A DNA stretch of 7,694 nucleotides from an uncultured Succinatimonas sp. (GTDB lineage: Bacteria; Pseudomonadota; Gammaproteobacteria; Enterobacterales; Succinivibrionaceae): positions 1 through 7,694 of the forward strand of contig URKL01000082.1 in the NCBI GenBank assembly GCA_900548485.1, given 5' to 3'. The notes under the pieces are model-generated. The model was given only the letters and a program-made list of their open reading frames with translations. It did not search any database and had not been told where the DNA came from. The position numbers were made by a program, and so were the translations under genes. Positions 1 through 6,513 of this stretch are shown here, one piece after another; positions within the stretch are counted from its first letter, which is position 1, and every line of letters starts with the position of its first letter.

Positions 1-168
1 AATATAGAACGATTTAATCCTGATTTTGCTTTTACATTGTATCCAGGATTTATCTCTGTCCCTTTTGCGCTTTTCGTCATGTTCACTATCTTTAAGTCTT
101 CAACACATAGCGTGGCTTTTGCTTATTTCTGTGTAAAGCTTATGCTAGTGGTCATTACGAATGTTTGA
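1..168 (+). CDS. C-terminal fragment of an integral membrane protein, possibly TDT-family transporter
   Basis: Frame 1 is open from the left edge to a TGA at 166-168, giving 55 residues with no start inside the window. The peptide is strongly hydrophobic and aromatic, with segments such as FALFVMFTIF and CVKLMLVVI that look like parts of two membrane helices. Near its start it reads FNPDFAFTLYPGFISVPFAL, which resembles the F-P-x(n)-FTFP-x-x-IS-x-x-AL stretch near the C-terminus of tellurite-resistance/dicarboxylate (TDT, TehA-like) transporters. That match is from memory and is weak. Codon use resembles the other genes here. No good intrinsic terminator follows: a small GACTT/AAGTC inverted repeat at 167-186 has no T run. 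The gene converges on argG. It could also be a chance open frame, since 55 codons is short. Confidence 0.45.
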   Translation, partial: NIERFNPDFAFTLYPGFISVPFALFVMFTIFKSSTHSVAFAYFCVKLMLVVITNV

Positions 169-323
169 CTTTCTTCTTGTGAAGTCTTGAAATTCTTTCT
201 GCATGTTCTTATGGTTTTGTGTACCCAAAATTTAATAAAGCTATTACTATTAATTTACTCTAAAAATAGCTCTATATATAAAAGCTTAGCTGTTGCAAAT
301 TTTAAGTAATAAAAAGTACGATC

Positions 324-356
324 AAAAAACGGCTCTAAGCCTGAGCCTAGAACCGT
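324..356 (-). terminator. Rho-independent terminator of argF-argG
   Basis: On the minus strand a 12-bp stem (arms 345-356 and 329-340) closes a 4-nt TCAG loop and runs directly into six T residues (324-329). Two of the twelve pairs are G-U wobbles in the minus-strand RNA; in a plus-strand RNA the same positions would be A-C mismatches. This asymmetry shows that the structure is built to work for leftward transcription. It begins about 20 nt after the argG stop codon. Confidence 0.88.
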
Positions 357-376
357 CTTATTTTACTTAATACTTA

Positions 377-1609
377 TTAGTGCTTTTGCTTTTGATCGTT
401 AATAGCTCTAATACGGCTAGGTAAAGAGTATAAACGAATAAAGCCTTCAGCATCAGCCTGAGAATAAACATCGTCAGCACCGAAGGTTACGAAGTCAAAA
501 TTAAAGAGAGAATTCGGGGAATCCTTCTGAATAATATCAATATTACCCTTGTAAAGCTTAACTACAACCTTACCGTTTAAATCTTGAGCTAAGTTATCAG
601 CAGCGGCTAATAAAACTTCACGTAAACGAGTGAACCAGCGGCCATCATAAACTAATTGAGCAAACTCAACAGCTAAATGCTCACGGAATACACGAACAGA
701 CTTATCTTCAACTAACTGCTCAATGGCACGTAAAGCCTTCCAAATAATGGTTCCACCCGGAGTTTCATAGCAACCACGAGACTTCATACCAACTAAACGG
801 TTCTCAGTAATATCAATACGACCAACACCATGACGAGCACCGATAGTATTTAAGGTATCAATGATCTTGAAAGGAGACATTGCCTCGCCATTGATAGCAG
901 TAACAAAACCCTTTTCAATGGTTAACTCAAAAGTCTCAGGAGTATCCGGGGCCTTCTCAGGATCGGTAGTCCATACCCAAACATTCTCAGAAGGAGCATT
1001 CCAAGTGTTTTCTAACTCACCACCTTCAGTAGAGATGTGTAAACAATTGGCATCACGGCTATAGATCTTCTTTAAGGTAGCCTTACAAGGAATATTACGA
1101 GCCTCAAGATAAGCTAATAACTCTTCGCGAGACTGCATATCCCAAATACGCCAAGGAGCAATAACATCTAATTGTGGAGCTAAAGCGGAAACTGCACTTT
1201 CAAAACGAACCTGATCATTACCCTTACCAGTAGCACCATGAGCGATTGCATCTGCGCCCTCAGCTAAAGCACAATCAACCATAGCTTTAGCGATTACAGG
1301 TCTTGCAATAGCTGTACCTAAGAGGTATTCACCCTCATAGATAGCACCTGTCTTCATAGCCTCAAATACATAATCACGGACAAACTCTTCACGTAAATCC
1401 TTTACAATGCACTTGCTAGCACCAGACTGAATAGCCTTCTGCTCAATGCCTTCTAAATCATCGCGCTCTTGACCGACATCAGCGACGAAACAAATAACCT
1501 CACAGTCACCATAGTTTTCTTTTAACCACGGTACAATAGTGGAGGTATCCAAACCACCTGAATACGCTAAGACTACTTTTTTATAGTGCTTGTTCTCGTG
1601 TTTTAACAT
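377..1609 (-). CDS. argG: Argininosuccinate synthase
   Basis: ArgG joins citrulline and aspartate with ATP to give argininosuccinate, the penultimate step of arginine synthesis, in the cytoplasm. The 410-residue protein has the N-type ATP pyrophosphatase loop AYSGGLDTS at 15-23, [10 protein letters not shown] at 95-104, the [14 protein letters not shown] block at 124-137, [17 protein letters not shown] at 184-200 and [16 protein letters not shown] at 271-286, all family signatures. The length matches the common ~400-residue class rather than the longer ~447-residue E. coli enzyme. The ATG at 1607-1609 has a GAGG at 1621-1624, an 11-nt spacing that is slightly long. An alternative start is unlikely, because the ATP-binding loop begins only 15 residues in. 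The gene lies 26 nt after argF, almost certainly in one transcript, and ends at the terminator at 324-356. It appears intact. Confidence 0.97.
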   Translation of the reverse strand: MLKHENKHYKKVVLAYSGGLDTSTIVPWLKENYGDCEVICFVADVGQERDDLEGIEQKAIQSGASKCIVKDLREEFVRDYVFEAMKTGAIYEGEYLLGTAIARPVIAKAMVDCALAEGADAIAHGATGKGNDQVRFESAVSALAPQLDVIAPWRIWDMQSREELLAYLEARNIPCKATLKKIYSRDANCLHISTEGGELENTWNAPSENVWVWTTDPEKAPDTPETFELTIEKGFVTAINGEAMSPFKIIDTLNTIGARHGVGRIDITENRLVGMKSRGCYETPGGTIIWKALRAIEQLVEDKSVRVFREHLAVEFAQLVYDGRWFTRLREVLLAAADNLAQDLNGKVVVKLYKGNIDIIQKDSPNSLFNFDFVTFGADDVYSQADAEGFIRLYSLPSRIRAINDQKQKH

Positions 1610-1635
1610 GTTTTTATATTCCTCAAGGATAAAAC

Positions 1636-2538
1636 TTAAATAAGTTTAGCAAGTACTGCCATGTGAATATGTAAACGATTCTCAGCCTCATCGAAAACGA
1701 CAGACTTCTCACCATCCATGACCTCATCGGTAATCTCATAATTACGATGAGCTGGCAGACAATGTAAAACGATCTGAGCTCCAGCTCTCTCTACAAGGTT
1801 TTGATTGATTTGATAAGGCATATATTTCTTCTTGACAGTATCAAGTGGAGTATTATCTCCCATAGAAACCCAAGTGTCAGTATAAACGACATCCATATTC
1901 TTAATATTTTCAATATCGTTTCTAACCTCAAGCTTACAACCATTTTTATTGGCAATTTCGCTAGCTTTAGAGAAAATCTGCACATCAGGGCCACTACCTT
2001 GAGGGCAGAAGCAACTAACATTAACACCCAATATAGAGCCGGCAACTAATAAAGAATTAGTGACATTATTACCATCACCAACATAGGCTAAATTAACGCC
2101 TTTTAATTTACCTAAATGCTCTCTAACGGTCATATAATCAGCCATAGCCTGAGCTGGATGGTAGAGATCAGATAAGGCATTTATTACAGGAACACTACCA
2201 TACTGAGCTAATTGCTCTAAAGTATTTTGAGCATAAACTCGGCCAACTAAACAATCCACCCAACGGCATAAATTACGTGCATAATCGCCGATGGTCTCAC
2301 GCTTGCCTAACTCACCGTTTTGCAAATCTAAGTACACACCGTGTCCGCCTAAACGGTAAAAAGCTAATTCGAAGGTAGTGCGTGTTCTTAAAGAAGGCTT
2401 CTCAAACATAATTGCACCACTACGGCCTTTAAGAACTTCGCTATACTTAGTAGGGTCTTTCTTCATGGCGGATGCGGTATCAATAATGTCGAGGTATTCG
2501 TCCTGGCTAAATTCAAAGCCGGTTAAAAGATGACGCAT
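1636..2538 (-). CDS. argF: Ornithine carbamoyltransferase (anabolic)
   Basis: ArgF transfers the carbamoyl group of carbamoyl phosphate to ornithine to form citrulline, the substrate of the downstream ArgG. From the ATG at 2536-2538 the protein is 300 residues: [13 protein letters not shown] at 45-57 holds the carbamoyl-phosphate S-x-R-T-R motif, HPAQ is at 127-130, [10 protein letters not shown] at 154-163, DTWVSMG at 221-227 binds the ornithine side, and HCLPAHR at 259-265 carries the active-site Cys. The frame extends 13 codons upstream to another ATG at 2577, but the chosen start has GGAG at 7-nt spacing and gives the usual N-terminus (MRHLL). At ~300 residues it belongs to the short OTC class, not the ~334-residue E. 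coli form. The SMG and HCLP motifs favour true OTC over acetyl- or succinylornithine paralogues. Confidence 0.96.
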   Translation of the reverse strand: MRHLLTGFEFSQDEYLDIIDTASAMKKDPTKYSEVLKGRSGAIMFEKPSLRTRTTFELAFYRLGGHGVYLDLQNGELGKRETIGDYARNLCRWVDCLVGRVYAQNTLEQLAQYGSVPVINALSDLYHPAQAMADYMTVREHLGKLKGVNLAYVGDGNNVTNSLLVAGSILGVNVSCFCPQGSGPDVQIFSKASEIANKNGCKLEVRNDIENIKNMDVVYTDTWVSMGDNTPLDTVKKKYMPYQINQNLVERAGAQIVLHCLPAHRNYEITDEVMDGEKSVVFDEAENRLHIHMAVLAKLI

Positions 2539-2545
2539 ATGCAAA

Positions 2546-2549
2546 CTCC
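2546..2549 (-). promoter_or_regulatory. Ribosome binding site that sets the argF start
   Basis: The minus strand reads CGGAG followed by seven bases and the ATG at 2536-2538. The upstream in-frame ATG at 2577 has no purine-rich site at normal spacing, so this site selects the shorter ArgF. Confidence 0.8.
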
Positions 2550-2580
2550 GTAATTCTATGCATCGAATAAAGATCATAAT

Positions 2581-2594
2581 GGCATTTTAATGCC
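2581..2594. promoter_or_regulatory. Operator-like dyad upstream of argF
   Basis: GGCATT-TT-AATGCC is an inverted repeat with 6-bp arms and a 2-nt centre, about 43 bp upstream of the argF ATG. Laid over the ArgR box pattern (TGAAT, four A/T, ATTCA) it keeps three of five bases in each arm plus an all-A/T centre. That is a poor match, but it sits where an arginine operator is expected. A 2-nt loop makes an RNA hairpin less likely than a protein-binding dyad. I see no convincing second box 21 bp away and no clear -35/-10 pair for argF. Confidence 0.3.
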
Positions 2595-2631
2595 TTAACT
2601 TAGATCTTAATATCTTATCAGAAACAATGAA

Positions 2632-2664
2632 TATGCGGATCATAAATAAATTTTGATCCGCATA
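2632..2664 (-). terminator. Perfect 11-bp inverted repeat after nudE; candidate terminator
   Basis: TATGCGGATCA at 2632-2642 and its exact complement at 2654-2664 flank an 11-nt AT-rich spacer, which could itself pair as AAAT/ATTT. The repeat starts about 10 nt after the nudE stop codon on the minus strand, the usual place for a terminator. What follows on that strand (TTCATTGTTTC) is T-rich but not a clean T run, so termination may be partial. It could also be an operator or an mRNA-stabilising hairpin within a nudE-argF-argG transcript. Confidence 0.45.
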
Positions 2665-2673
2665 AGTGCAAAA

Positions 2674-3243
2674 TTATAAAAATCCCAAACGTCTTAAAGC
2701 TAAAGTTAGACATGCAATAGATCTTGATTCCGTTAATACAGAATTTTGATCAAAAACTAAATCTAAAGCCTCTTTAGGAGTGACTTTTATAAGTTTAATC
2801 GGTTCTGGCTCATCTCCAGAAAAAATCTGATGTTTAGTTAAATTTGTACATAAAAAAGTATGCATCTTTAATGAAAGCATTCCTGGTGCAACCGTCATTT
2901 CATTTTTTAAAAGTTCAACCTTTTTAGCACTATAACCAATTTCCTCTTGTAACTCGCGGTTACATGCTTCAAGAGGGCTTTCTCCAGCATCAATTTTTCC
3001 TTTCACAAAGCCTAATTCATATCGCTCAAAGCCACAAGCATATTCAGATGTCATAAAAAAATGGCTACCATCAAAAGGTACAGCTAAAATTGCACCATTT
3101 CCTCCAGATAAACGTTCATAGGTTCTCTTTTCATGATTTGAAAATTCTAAATCAAGTTGCTCAACTGTAAAATACAGCGAAACTTTACGTTTAATCTTAT
3201 TTGTTATCTTGGGTTTTTGAGCTAAAAGCGCCGACAGGTCCAT
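2674..3243 (-). CDS. nudE: ADP compounds hydrolase NudE (Nudix hydrolase)
   Basis: NudE is a cytoplasmic Nudix hydrolase that, in E. coli, cleaves ADP-linked compounds such as ADP-ribose, Ap3A and NADH. The 189-residue protein has a complete Nudix box from G82 to Y104 (G-x5-E-x7-REL-x-EE-x-G-Y), with metal-binding glutamates in RELQEE at 96-101. Flanking stretches also match E. coli NudE: LFTVE/LYFTVE then LDLEFSN at 30-36, YELGFVKGKIDAGES at 75-89, and GDEPEP at 143-148. The length is close to the ~186 of E. coli. The ATG at 3241-3243 is preceded by AAGGAG at 3252-3257 with 8-nt spacing, the clearest ribosome binding site on this strand. It is divergent from hslR-hslO, as in E. coli, which supports orthology. 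It appears intact. Confidence 0.94.
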   Translation of the reverse strand: MDLSALLAQKPKITNKIKRKVSLYFTVEQLDLEFSNHEKRTYERLSGGNGAILAVPFDGSHFFMTSEYACGFERYELGFVKGKIDAGESPLEACNRELQEEIGYSAKKVELLKNEMTVAPGMLSLKMHTFLCTNLTKHQIFSGDEPEPIKLIKVTPKEALDLVFDQNSVLTESRSIACLTLALRRLGFL

Positions 3244-3470
3244 ACAAAGCTCTCCTTAGAGTGACTAAAGATTGTCTTTTAAGGAAAATCCAAATAATTT
3301 CTCTTTTATATCTTTCTTGTCTTTAGATTATTGTTGTTACTCACTTACAATACTACCACCACAAGCTAGATTTTAAGTTTTACTGTAAATTTTATATACC
3401 TAAAGTTAACTTATGATGTAAACGATTAAATAAATTTATAAGTGAATAATATGTTTTTTATTTTTTCATC

Positions 3471-3488
3471 GACAATATTCATATTGTC
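3471..3488. repeat. 18-bp near-palindrome, operator-like
   Basis: GACAATAT-TC-ATATTGTC has 8-bp perfect arms around a 2-nt centre. On neither strand is it followed by a T run, so it is not a standard terminator. It lies in the divergent gap about 230 bp from the nudE start and 420 bp from the hslR start. A protein-binding site is the likeliest reading; no regulator can be named from it. Confidence 0.4.
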
Positions 3489-3615
3489 TTCTCCTTAGTA
3501 AGTATGATTCATTACTTTTTATTTATTATATACGCCCTTAACTTACCAAAAAGGTAGTATGTAACATATTAGATATTATTATACTTAAAAGTACATTCTT
3601 ACTTTTTTTAAAATT

Positions 3616-3632
3616 TATAATATACTTATAAT
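3616..3632 (+). promoter_or_regulatory. Candidate promoter region for hslR, paired TATAAT boxes
   Basis: Two perfect TATAAT hexamers occur at 3616-3621 and 3627-3632, 11 bp apart. Neither has a recognisable -35: at 17-bp spacing the first has ACATTC and the second TTTTTT. The background is very A/T-rich, so one hexamer could be chance. If the second is used, the hslR transcript would carry a leader of roughly 270 nt. I do not see a heat-shock sigma-32 type pair. Confidence 0.35.
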
Positions 3633-3715
3633 ATAAGCAGAACGGAAAGTTAAGATCTGCTTTAATCAAGGATTTATTCGATATTAAAAGCAATTAAAAA
3701 AGTAGATTCTGATTT

Positions 3716-3738
3716 TTTGAAGAATTTGCAAATTCAAA
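3716..3738. repeat. Nested palindromes in the hslR upstream region
   Basis: GAATTTG|CAAATTC at 3722-3735 is a perfect 14-bp palindrome. A second inverted repeat, TTTGAA at 3716-3721 and TTCAAA at 3733-3738, surrounds and overlaps it. A further TTTGAT/ATCAAA repeat with a 5-nt loop follows at 3748-3764. These could be operator sites or leader-RNA hairpins for hslR; all are A/T-rich and could be fortuitous. Confidence 0.3.
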
Positions 3739-3783
3739 CTGTTTTTATTTGATTAATTATCAAAATTTAAGAAAGGTTAAATT

Positions 3784-3858
3784 ATGAAAACTGCTTTACT
3801 AATCAACAACACCATGGTCTTTATATATAAATATCCCAAATTATCCTTAACCATGTAA
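3784..3858 (+). CDS. Possible 24-residue small ORF in the hslR leader
   Basis: An ATG at 3784-3786 opens a 24-codon frame ending in TAA at 3856-3858. An AAAGG lies 7 nt before the ATG, an acceptable ribosome binding site. The peptide begins MKTALLINNTMVFIYKYP and is fairly hydrophobic, but has no codon run, such as repeated His or Cys, that would mark a classical attenuation leader. It ends 54 nt before the hslR start. I do not recognise it. It could be a leader peptide, a gene remnant or chance. Confidence 0.22.
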   Translation: MKTALLINNTMVFIYKYPKLSLTM

Positions 3859-3912
3859 AATTATGTCCTGGTATATAACCTAATTTAGATATCTATTCTG
3901 AGGTAAAAACTT

Positions 3913-4308
3913 GTGAGCGAAAAAGAAAAATCTGTACGCTTAGATAAATGGCTTTGGGCAGCTCGTTTTTACAAAACAAGAAATATCGCCCGTACCATGA
4001 TCGAAGGCGGTAAGGTCGATTATAATGGCGTGCGAGCTAAACCCTCTCGCACTGTCGAAATTGGGGCTAAGGTCAAATTACTTCAGGGTAATGTCCGCAA
4101 AGAAGTTGAAATATTAAGTATCAGCGATATTCGTGGATCTGCAAGCGTCGCTCAACTTTTATATAAAGAAACAGAAAAAAGTATAGTACAAAGAACAAAA
4201 ATACAAGAGCAAATGAAATTAAGCGCGCTATTAGCACCACATCCTGATAATCGTCCTAATAAAAAAGAACGTCGAGAATTATTGGAACTTAAATATGGAA
4301 GAAATTAA
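3913..4308 (+). CDS. hslR: Heat shock protein 15 (ribosome-associated S4-domain protein)
   Basis: HslR (Hsp15) binds free 50S subunits carrying a peptidyl-tRNA left by premature dissociation, and helps recycle them. The protein has 131 residues, close to the 133 of E. coli. The S4 RNA-binding domain spans about 8-60, with RLDKWLWAARFYKTR at 9-23 and GGKVDYNG at 32-39. A basic C-terminal tail contains RPNKKERRELLELK at 114-127, the same kind of ending as in E. coli Hsp15. The start is a GTG at 3913-3915 with TGAGG at 3899-3903, 9 nt upstream; the S4 domain begins directly after it, so no earlier start is needed. It leads the plus-strand cluster and overlaps hslO by 14 nt, the same hslR-hslO pairing as in E. 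coli. Confidence 0.95.
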   Translation: MSEKEKSVRLDKWLWAARFYKTRNIARTMIEGGKVDYNGVRAKPSRTVEIGAKVKLLQGNVRKEVEILSISDIRGSASVAQLLYKETEKSIVQRTKIQEQMKLSALLAPHPDNRPNKKERRELLELKYGRN

Positions 4309-5176
4309 CTCTAAAAATCAAAATGAAATATTGCGCTTTTTATTTGACAACCATGGTGTTCGTGGAGAAATTGTCAGTTTAAATAAAGCTTGTGCAGATC
4401 TTATGCATGAAGATTATGCATACTGCCTCAAAACTACCATGATGGAATTAGCAACAGCGGCTTTGCTTTTTGCCGCTACTTTAAAAGACGGTTCTGAGGT
4501 AATGTTACAACTTCAAGGAGGAAAAAAAGCACCTCTTAAATATGCATTAGTTAATGTCCGAGATGATCTAAGTTTTTATGGTTCAGCAAAGCTTAAAGAA
4601 GGTTTTAGCCTCTCTGAGCAAGCTTCATTTAAAGATCTTGTCGGTGACGATGGTATTTTAGCTCTATCAGTATTTCCTGTAAGCGGAGAAAAATGGCAAG
4701 GAATTGTTGCGATTAATAGTGAAAGTGTAAGTGCAACCTTAGAGAACTATTTCCAAAACTCACAGCAATTACCAAGTAAATTCTTTATTTATTCGGATTC
4801 TAAAAACTTAAAATGCTCAGGTTTAATGTTACAGATTATCCCTGAGATTAAAGATAATCTTGAGAGCTTGGAGCATCTTGCTATCCTAAGCTCGACCTTA
4901 ACCGCCGAGGAAAGCTTCAATCTTGATAATAAAGAGATCTTAAGTCGTCTCTTTGCTCACGAGGAAATTCGTGTTTTTCCTGAGCATAAAGTTTCCTTTA
5001 AATGCATCTGCTCTAAAGAGCGTTGCCTTAAAGCCTTAATGAGCTTAAAACACGATGAATTAAAAGAAATAGCTAACGATCCTAAGGGTACCGATATGAC
5101 CTGCCAACACTGTGGAAGGAACTATCATTTTAGCCATGATGAATTACAAAAATTATTTTTACAGGTCAATCAATAA
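4295..5176 (+). CDS. hslO: Redox-regulated 33 kDa chaperonin (Hsp33)
   Basis: Hsp33 is a cytoplasmic holdase: under oxidative stress its zinc-binding cysteines form disulfides, zinc is released and the unfolded linker binds client proteins. The 293 residues comprise the N-terminal domain (about 10-180, with LFDNHGVRGEIV at 16-27 and LQLQGG at 71-76), a linker, and the C-terminal redox switch with CxC at 237-239 and CxxC at 270-273. That is the full set of four zinc-ligand cysteines, spaced as in E. coli (292 aa). The ATG at 4295 lies inside the end of hslR in another frame, with GGA 8 nt upstream; the 14-nt overlap implies translational coupling. It is complete, so redox activation should be retained. 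Confidence 0.96.
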   Translation: MEEINSKNQNEILRFLFDNHGVRGEIVSLNKACADLMHEDYAYCLKTTMMELATAALLFAATLKDGSEVMLQLQGGKKAPLKYALVNVRDDLSFYGSAKLKEGFSLSEQASFKDLVGDDGILALSVFPVSGEKWQGIVAINSESVSATLENYFQNSQQLPSKFFIYSDSKNLKCSGLMLQIIPEIKDNLESLEHLAILSSTLTAEESFNLDNKEILSRLFAHEEIRVFPEHKVSFKCICSKERCLKALMSLKHDELKEIANDPKGTDMTCQHCGRNYHFSHDELQKLFLQVNQ

Positions 5177-6367
5177 ATGTCTACTAAATATCTTGCCTCG
5201 CCTCCACAAAGGTCATGGACTAATGTAAATGTTATGGGTACAGGTCACTTTATAAGTGATTTTTATTGTAATATTTTACCCCTAGTTTTGCCTATATTAG
5301 CTAATCGCTTTGGCTTTTCCTATGCTGAATGTGGCACCTTATATATGGTATTCCAAGTTGCTGCAAACTTTATCCAACCTCCTGTCGGATTACTTGCTGA
5401 TCGCTATAATATCAACTACTTAATGCCTTTATCCATATTAGGTGGAGGCATTTTAGTTTGCTCTATCGGAATCATTACTAGCACCTGGATGTTAGTTTTG
5501 ATAATCTTTTTCTCAGGAATATGTGCCTCAGGATTCCATCCAATTGCAGGAGGTATCTTACCTAAGGTTACTCCTAAAAATAAAGAAGTATTGGCAACAA
5601 GTATTTTTATTGTTGGTGGCAATGTTGGCTTTGCTATAGCTCCATATTGTGTAGCACGCTTTATTGATGCATATGAGTATCAAAATTTATTATGGCTATC
5701 TATTCCTGCAATCATCACTACAATTTTAATTTATGCTCGCAAACTTCATCACCCTACCTTAGTTGATAAACCAAGTGATATCTCTAGTATCAGTTCTATT
5801 GTTCACAATAAAGCTTTTGTTCAGTTTGTCTTCTCTATAGGTTGGAGATCTCTTTGCTACTGTTCAATGATTGCTTACCTACCTCTATTCTTAACCGAAA
5901 AAGGTTATAGTAGCACTGAAAGTGCTCAAGCTTTATTTGCAATGTTATTTGGTACCGCTTTCGGAGGAATGGCAATTGGTGGATTATCTGCAAAATTAGG
6001 ATTGAAAAAGTTAATTTTAATTACCTATATTGCAACATTTTGTAGCGTCTGCGGTTTCTTATACTTAGCTGACTTGTCCTTATTGTCATATACCTTTTTA
6101 TTTATCACCGGAGCTGGACTTTATGGTTCAACTCCACCGGCAATTGTCTGGTCACAACGAGTTCTATCTAAAAGCGCCGCTTTTGCAACATCTATGATGT
6201 TAGGTTTTACTTTTGGTATTGGATATATTGTCTCTGTAGGTACCGGCATCATGGCAGACTTTTTTGGCTTACATAATGCCTTATGGTTTACTATGGTTCC
6301 TGCTTTAATTCTTGCAATTCTCTTTATTGCTCCACTAAAAGAACCAAAACCTAAAAAAATTCTCTAA
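5177..6367 (+). CDS. MFS transporter, fosmidomycin-resistance (Fsr) family
   Basis: This is a 396-residue inner-membrane protein with about twelve hydrophobic segments (first near 21-42, last near 365-385) and a polar middle loop near 188-212, the usual 6+6 MFS plan. Fsr-type features include [17 protein letters not shown] at 23-39, [12 protein letters not shown] at 65-76 (the loop after helix 2), SGFHP at 118-122 and IFIVGGNVG at 143-151. The C-terminal [19 protein letters not shown] at 343-360 also fits. E. coli Fsr exports fosmidomycin, but the natural substrate is unknown, so I name the family only. The ATG directly abuts the hslO TAA. The nearest AGG is 11 nt upstream, so translation probably depends on coupling to hslO. 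A role linked to stress is inference from position alone. Confidence 0.88.
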   Translation: MSTKYLASPPQRSWTNVNVMGTGHFISDFYCNILPLVLPILANRFGFSYAECGTLYMVFQVAANFIQPPVGLLADRYNINYLMPLSILGGGILVCSIGIITSTWMLVLIIFFSGICASGFHPIAGGILPKVTPKNKEVLATSIFIVGGNVGFAIAPYCVARFIDAYEYQNLLWLSIPAIITTILIYARKLHHPTLVDKPSDISSISSIVHNKAFVQFVFSIGWRSLCYCSMIAYLPLFLTEKGYSSTESAQALFAMLFGTAFGGMAIGGLSAKLGLKKLILITYIATFCSVCGFLYLADLSLLSYTFLFITGAGLYGSTPPAIVWSQRVLSKSAAFATSMMLGFTFGIGYIVSVGTGIMADFFGLHNALWFTMVPALILAILFIAPLKEPKPKKIL

Positions 6368-6425
6368 TTTTAAGGGGGCTAGTTGCGTTTATTTTTCATA
6401 CAACGAAAATTTACCCCCTAAAATT
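6366..6425 (+). repeat. Long-looped hairpin after the MFS gene; weak terminator candidate
   Basis: AATTTTAAGGGGG at 6366-6378 pairs with CCCCCTAAAATT at 6414-6425 over 12 base pairs with one bulged A (6372). The 35-nt loop contains a further GTTG/CAAC pairing at 6382-6385 and 6401-6404. The left arm overlaps the MFS stop codon. No T run follows on the plus strand (the sequence continues TGACATCC), so this is not a textbook intrinsic terminator. It may mark the 3' end of the hslR-hslO-MFS message, protect it, or belong to the pdxJ leader. Confidence 0.5.
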
Positions 6426-6447
6426 TGACATCCTTATTATAATAAGG
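6425..6447 (+). promoter_or_regulatory. TTGACA box followed by a perfect 16-bp palindrome upstream of pdxJ
   Basis: A consensus -35 hexamer TTGACA (6425-6430) is followed by CCTTATTA|TAATAAGG (6432-6447), a perfect 16-bp palindrome containing a consensus TATAAT at 6438-6443. The two hexamers are only 7 bp apart, too close to form one sigma-70 promoter, and I find no good -10 at 16-18 bp from TTGACA and no good -35 for the TATAAT. A promoter for pdxJ is expected near here, and the palindrome could be a repressor or activator site. Confidence 0.4.
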
Positions 6448-6466
6448 CGCAGTGTCATAGCTGTAG

Positions 6467-6505
6467 CTTTTGTTAACCAAAAGGAGACCTGCAGATTTTT
6501 CTGCA
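6467..6505 (+). promoter_or_regulatory. Structured ribosome binding site of pdxJ (two hairpins around the SD)
   Basis: The Shine-Dalgarno AAGGAG is at 6481-6486, but the pdxJ ATG is at 6514, a linear spacing of 27 nt. Hairpin A pairs CTTTTG (6467-6472) with CAAAAG (6478-6483) and covers the first half of the Shine-Dalgarno. Hairpin B pairs TGCAGA (6490-6495) with TCTGCA (6500-6505) around a TTTT loop, between the Shine-Dalgarno and the start. When B is folded the effective spacing to the ATG falls to about 11 nt. The pairings are seen in the sequence; the regulatory role is inferred. Confidence 0.5.
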
Positions 6506-6513
6506 ATTTGCAT

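Larger units (their letters stand above)
3244..3912. other. 669-nt AT-rich gap between divergent nudE and hslR
   Basis: There is no sizeable reading frame on either strand here. In E. coli, igaA (yrfF) and yrfG lie between nudE and hslR; nothing recognisable of either remains. The stretch is visibly richer in A/T than the genes on both sides and holds several dyads (3471-3488, 3716-3738, 3748-3764), two TATAAT hexamers (3616-3632) and one possible 24-residue ORF (3784-3858). It must contain the promoters for both nudE and the hslR cluster. For nudE the best minus-strand -10 is a TATAAA around 3302-3307, without a good -35. A small RNA is possible but I cannot point to one. Confidence 0.7.

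Noticed and set aside
861..1064. 67-codon plus-strand frame opposite argG.
   Set aside because: It is antisense to a highly conserved enzyme, resembles no family I know, and is explained by the codon pattern of argG.
1791..2049. Frames of 82-84 codons overlapping argF on both strands.
   Set aside because: They lie inside the conserved argF coding region and have no ribosome binding site or recognisable domain.
2553..2568. ATTC and GAAT half-sites that could be the facing halves of two ArgR boxes.
   Set aside because: The spacing is 8 rather than 9 nt, the outer halves do not match, and the region overlaps the argF ribosome binding site.
2536..2577. Longer ArgF starting at the ATG at 2575-2577, adding 13 residues.
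   Set aside because: It has no ribosome binding site at normal spacing, the extra residues are atypical for the family, and the ATG at 2536-2538 has GGAG 7 nt upstream and gives the usual N-terminus.
3504..3557. 17-codon ORF beginning MIHYFLF in the nudE-hslR gap.
   Set aside because: It has no Shine-Dalgarno at useful spacing, and the composition is what random A/T-rich DNA gives.
6508..6513. PdxJ start at the TTG at 6508-6510.
   Set aside because: The ATG two codons later gives exact residue-number agreement with E. coli PdxJ at nine catalytic or conserved positions. The TTG stays possible only if the spacer hairpin sets a 5-nt spacing.
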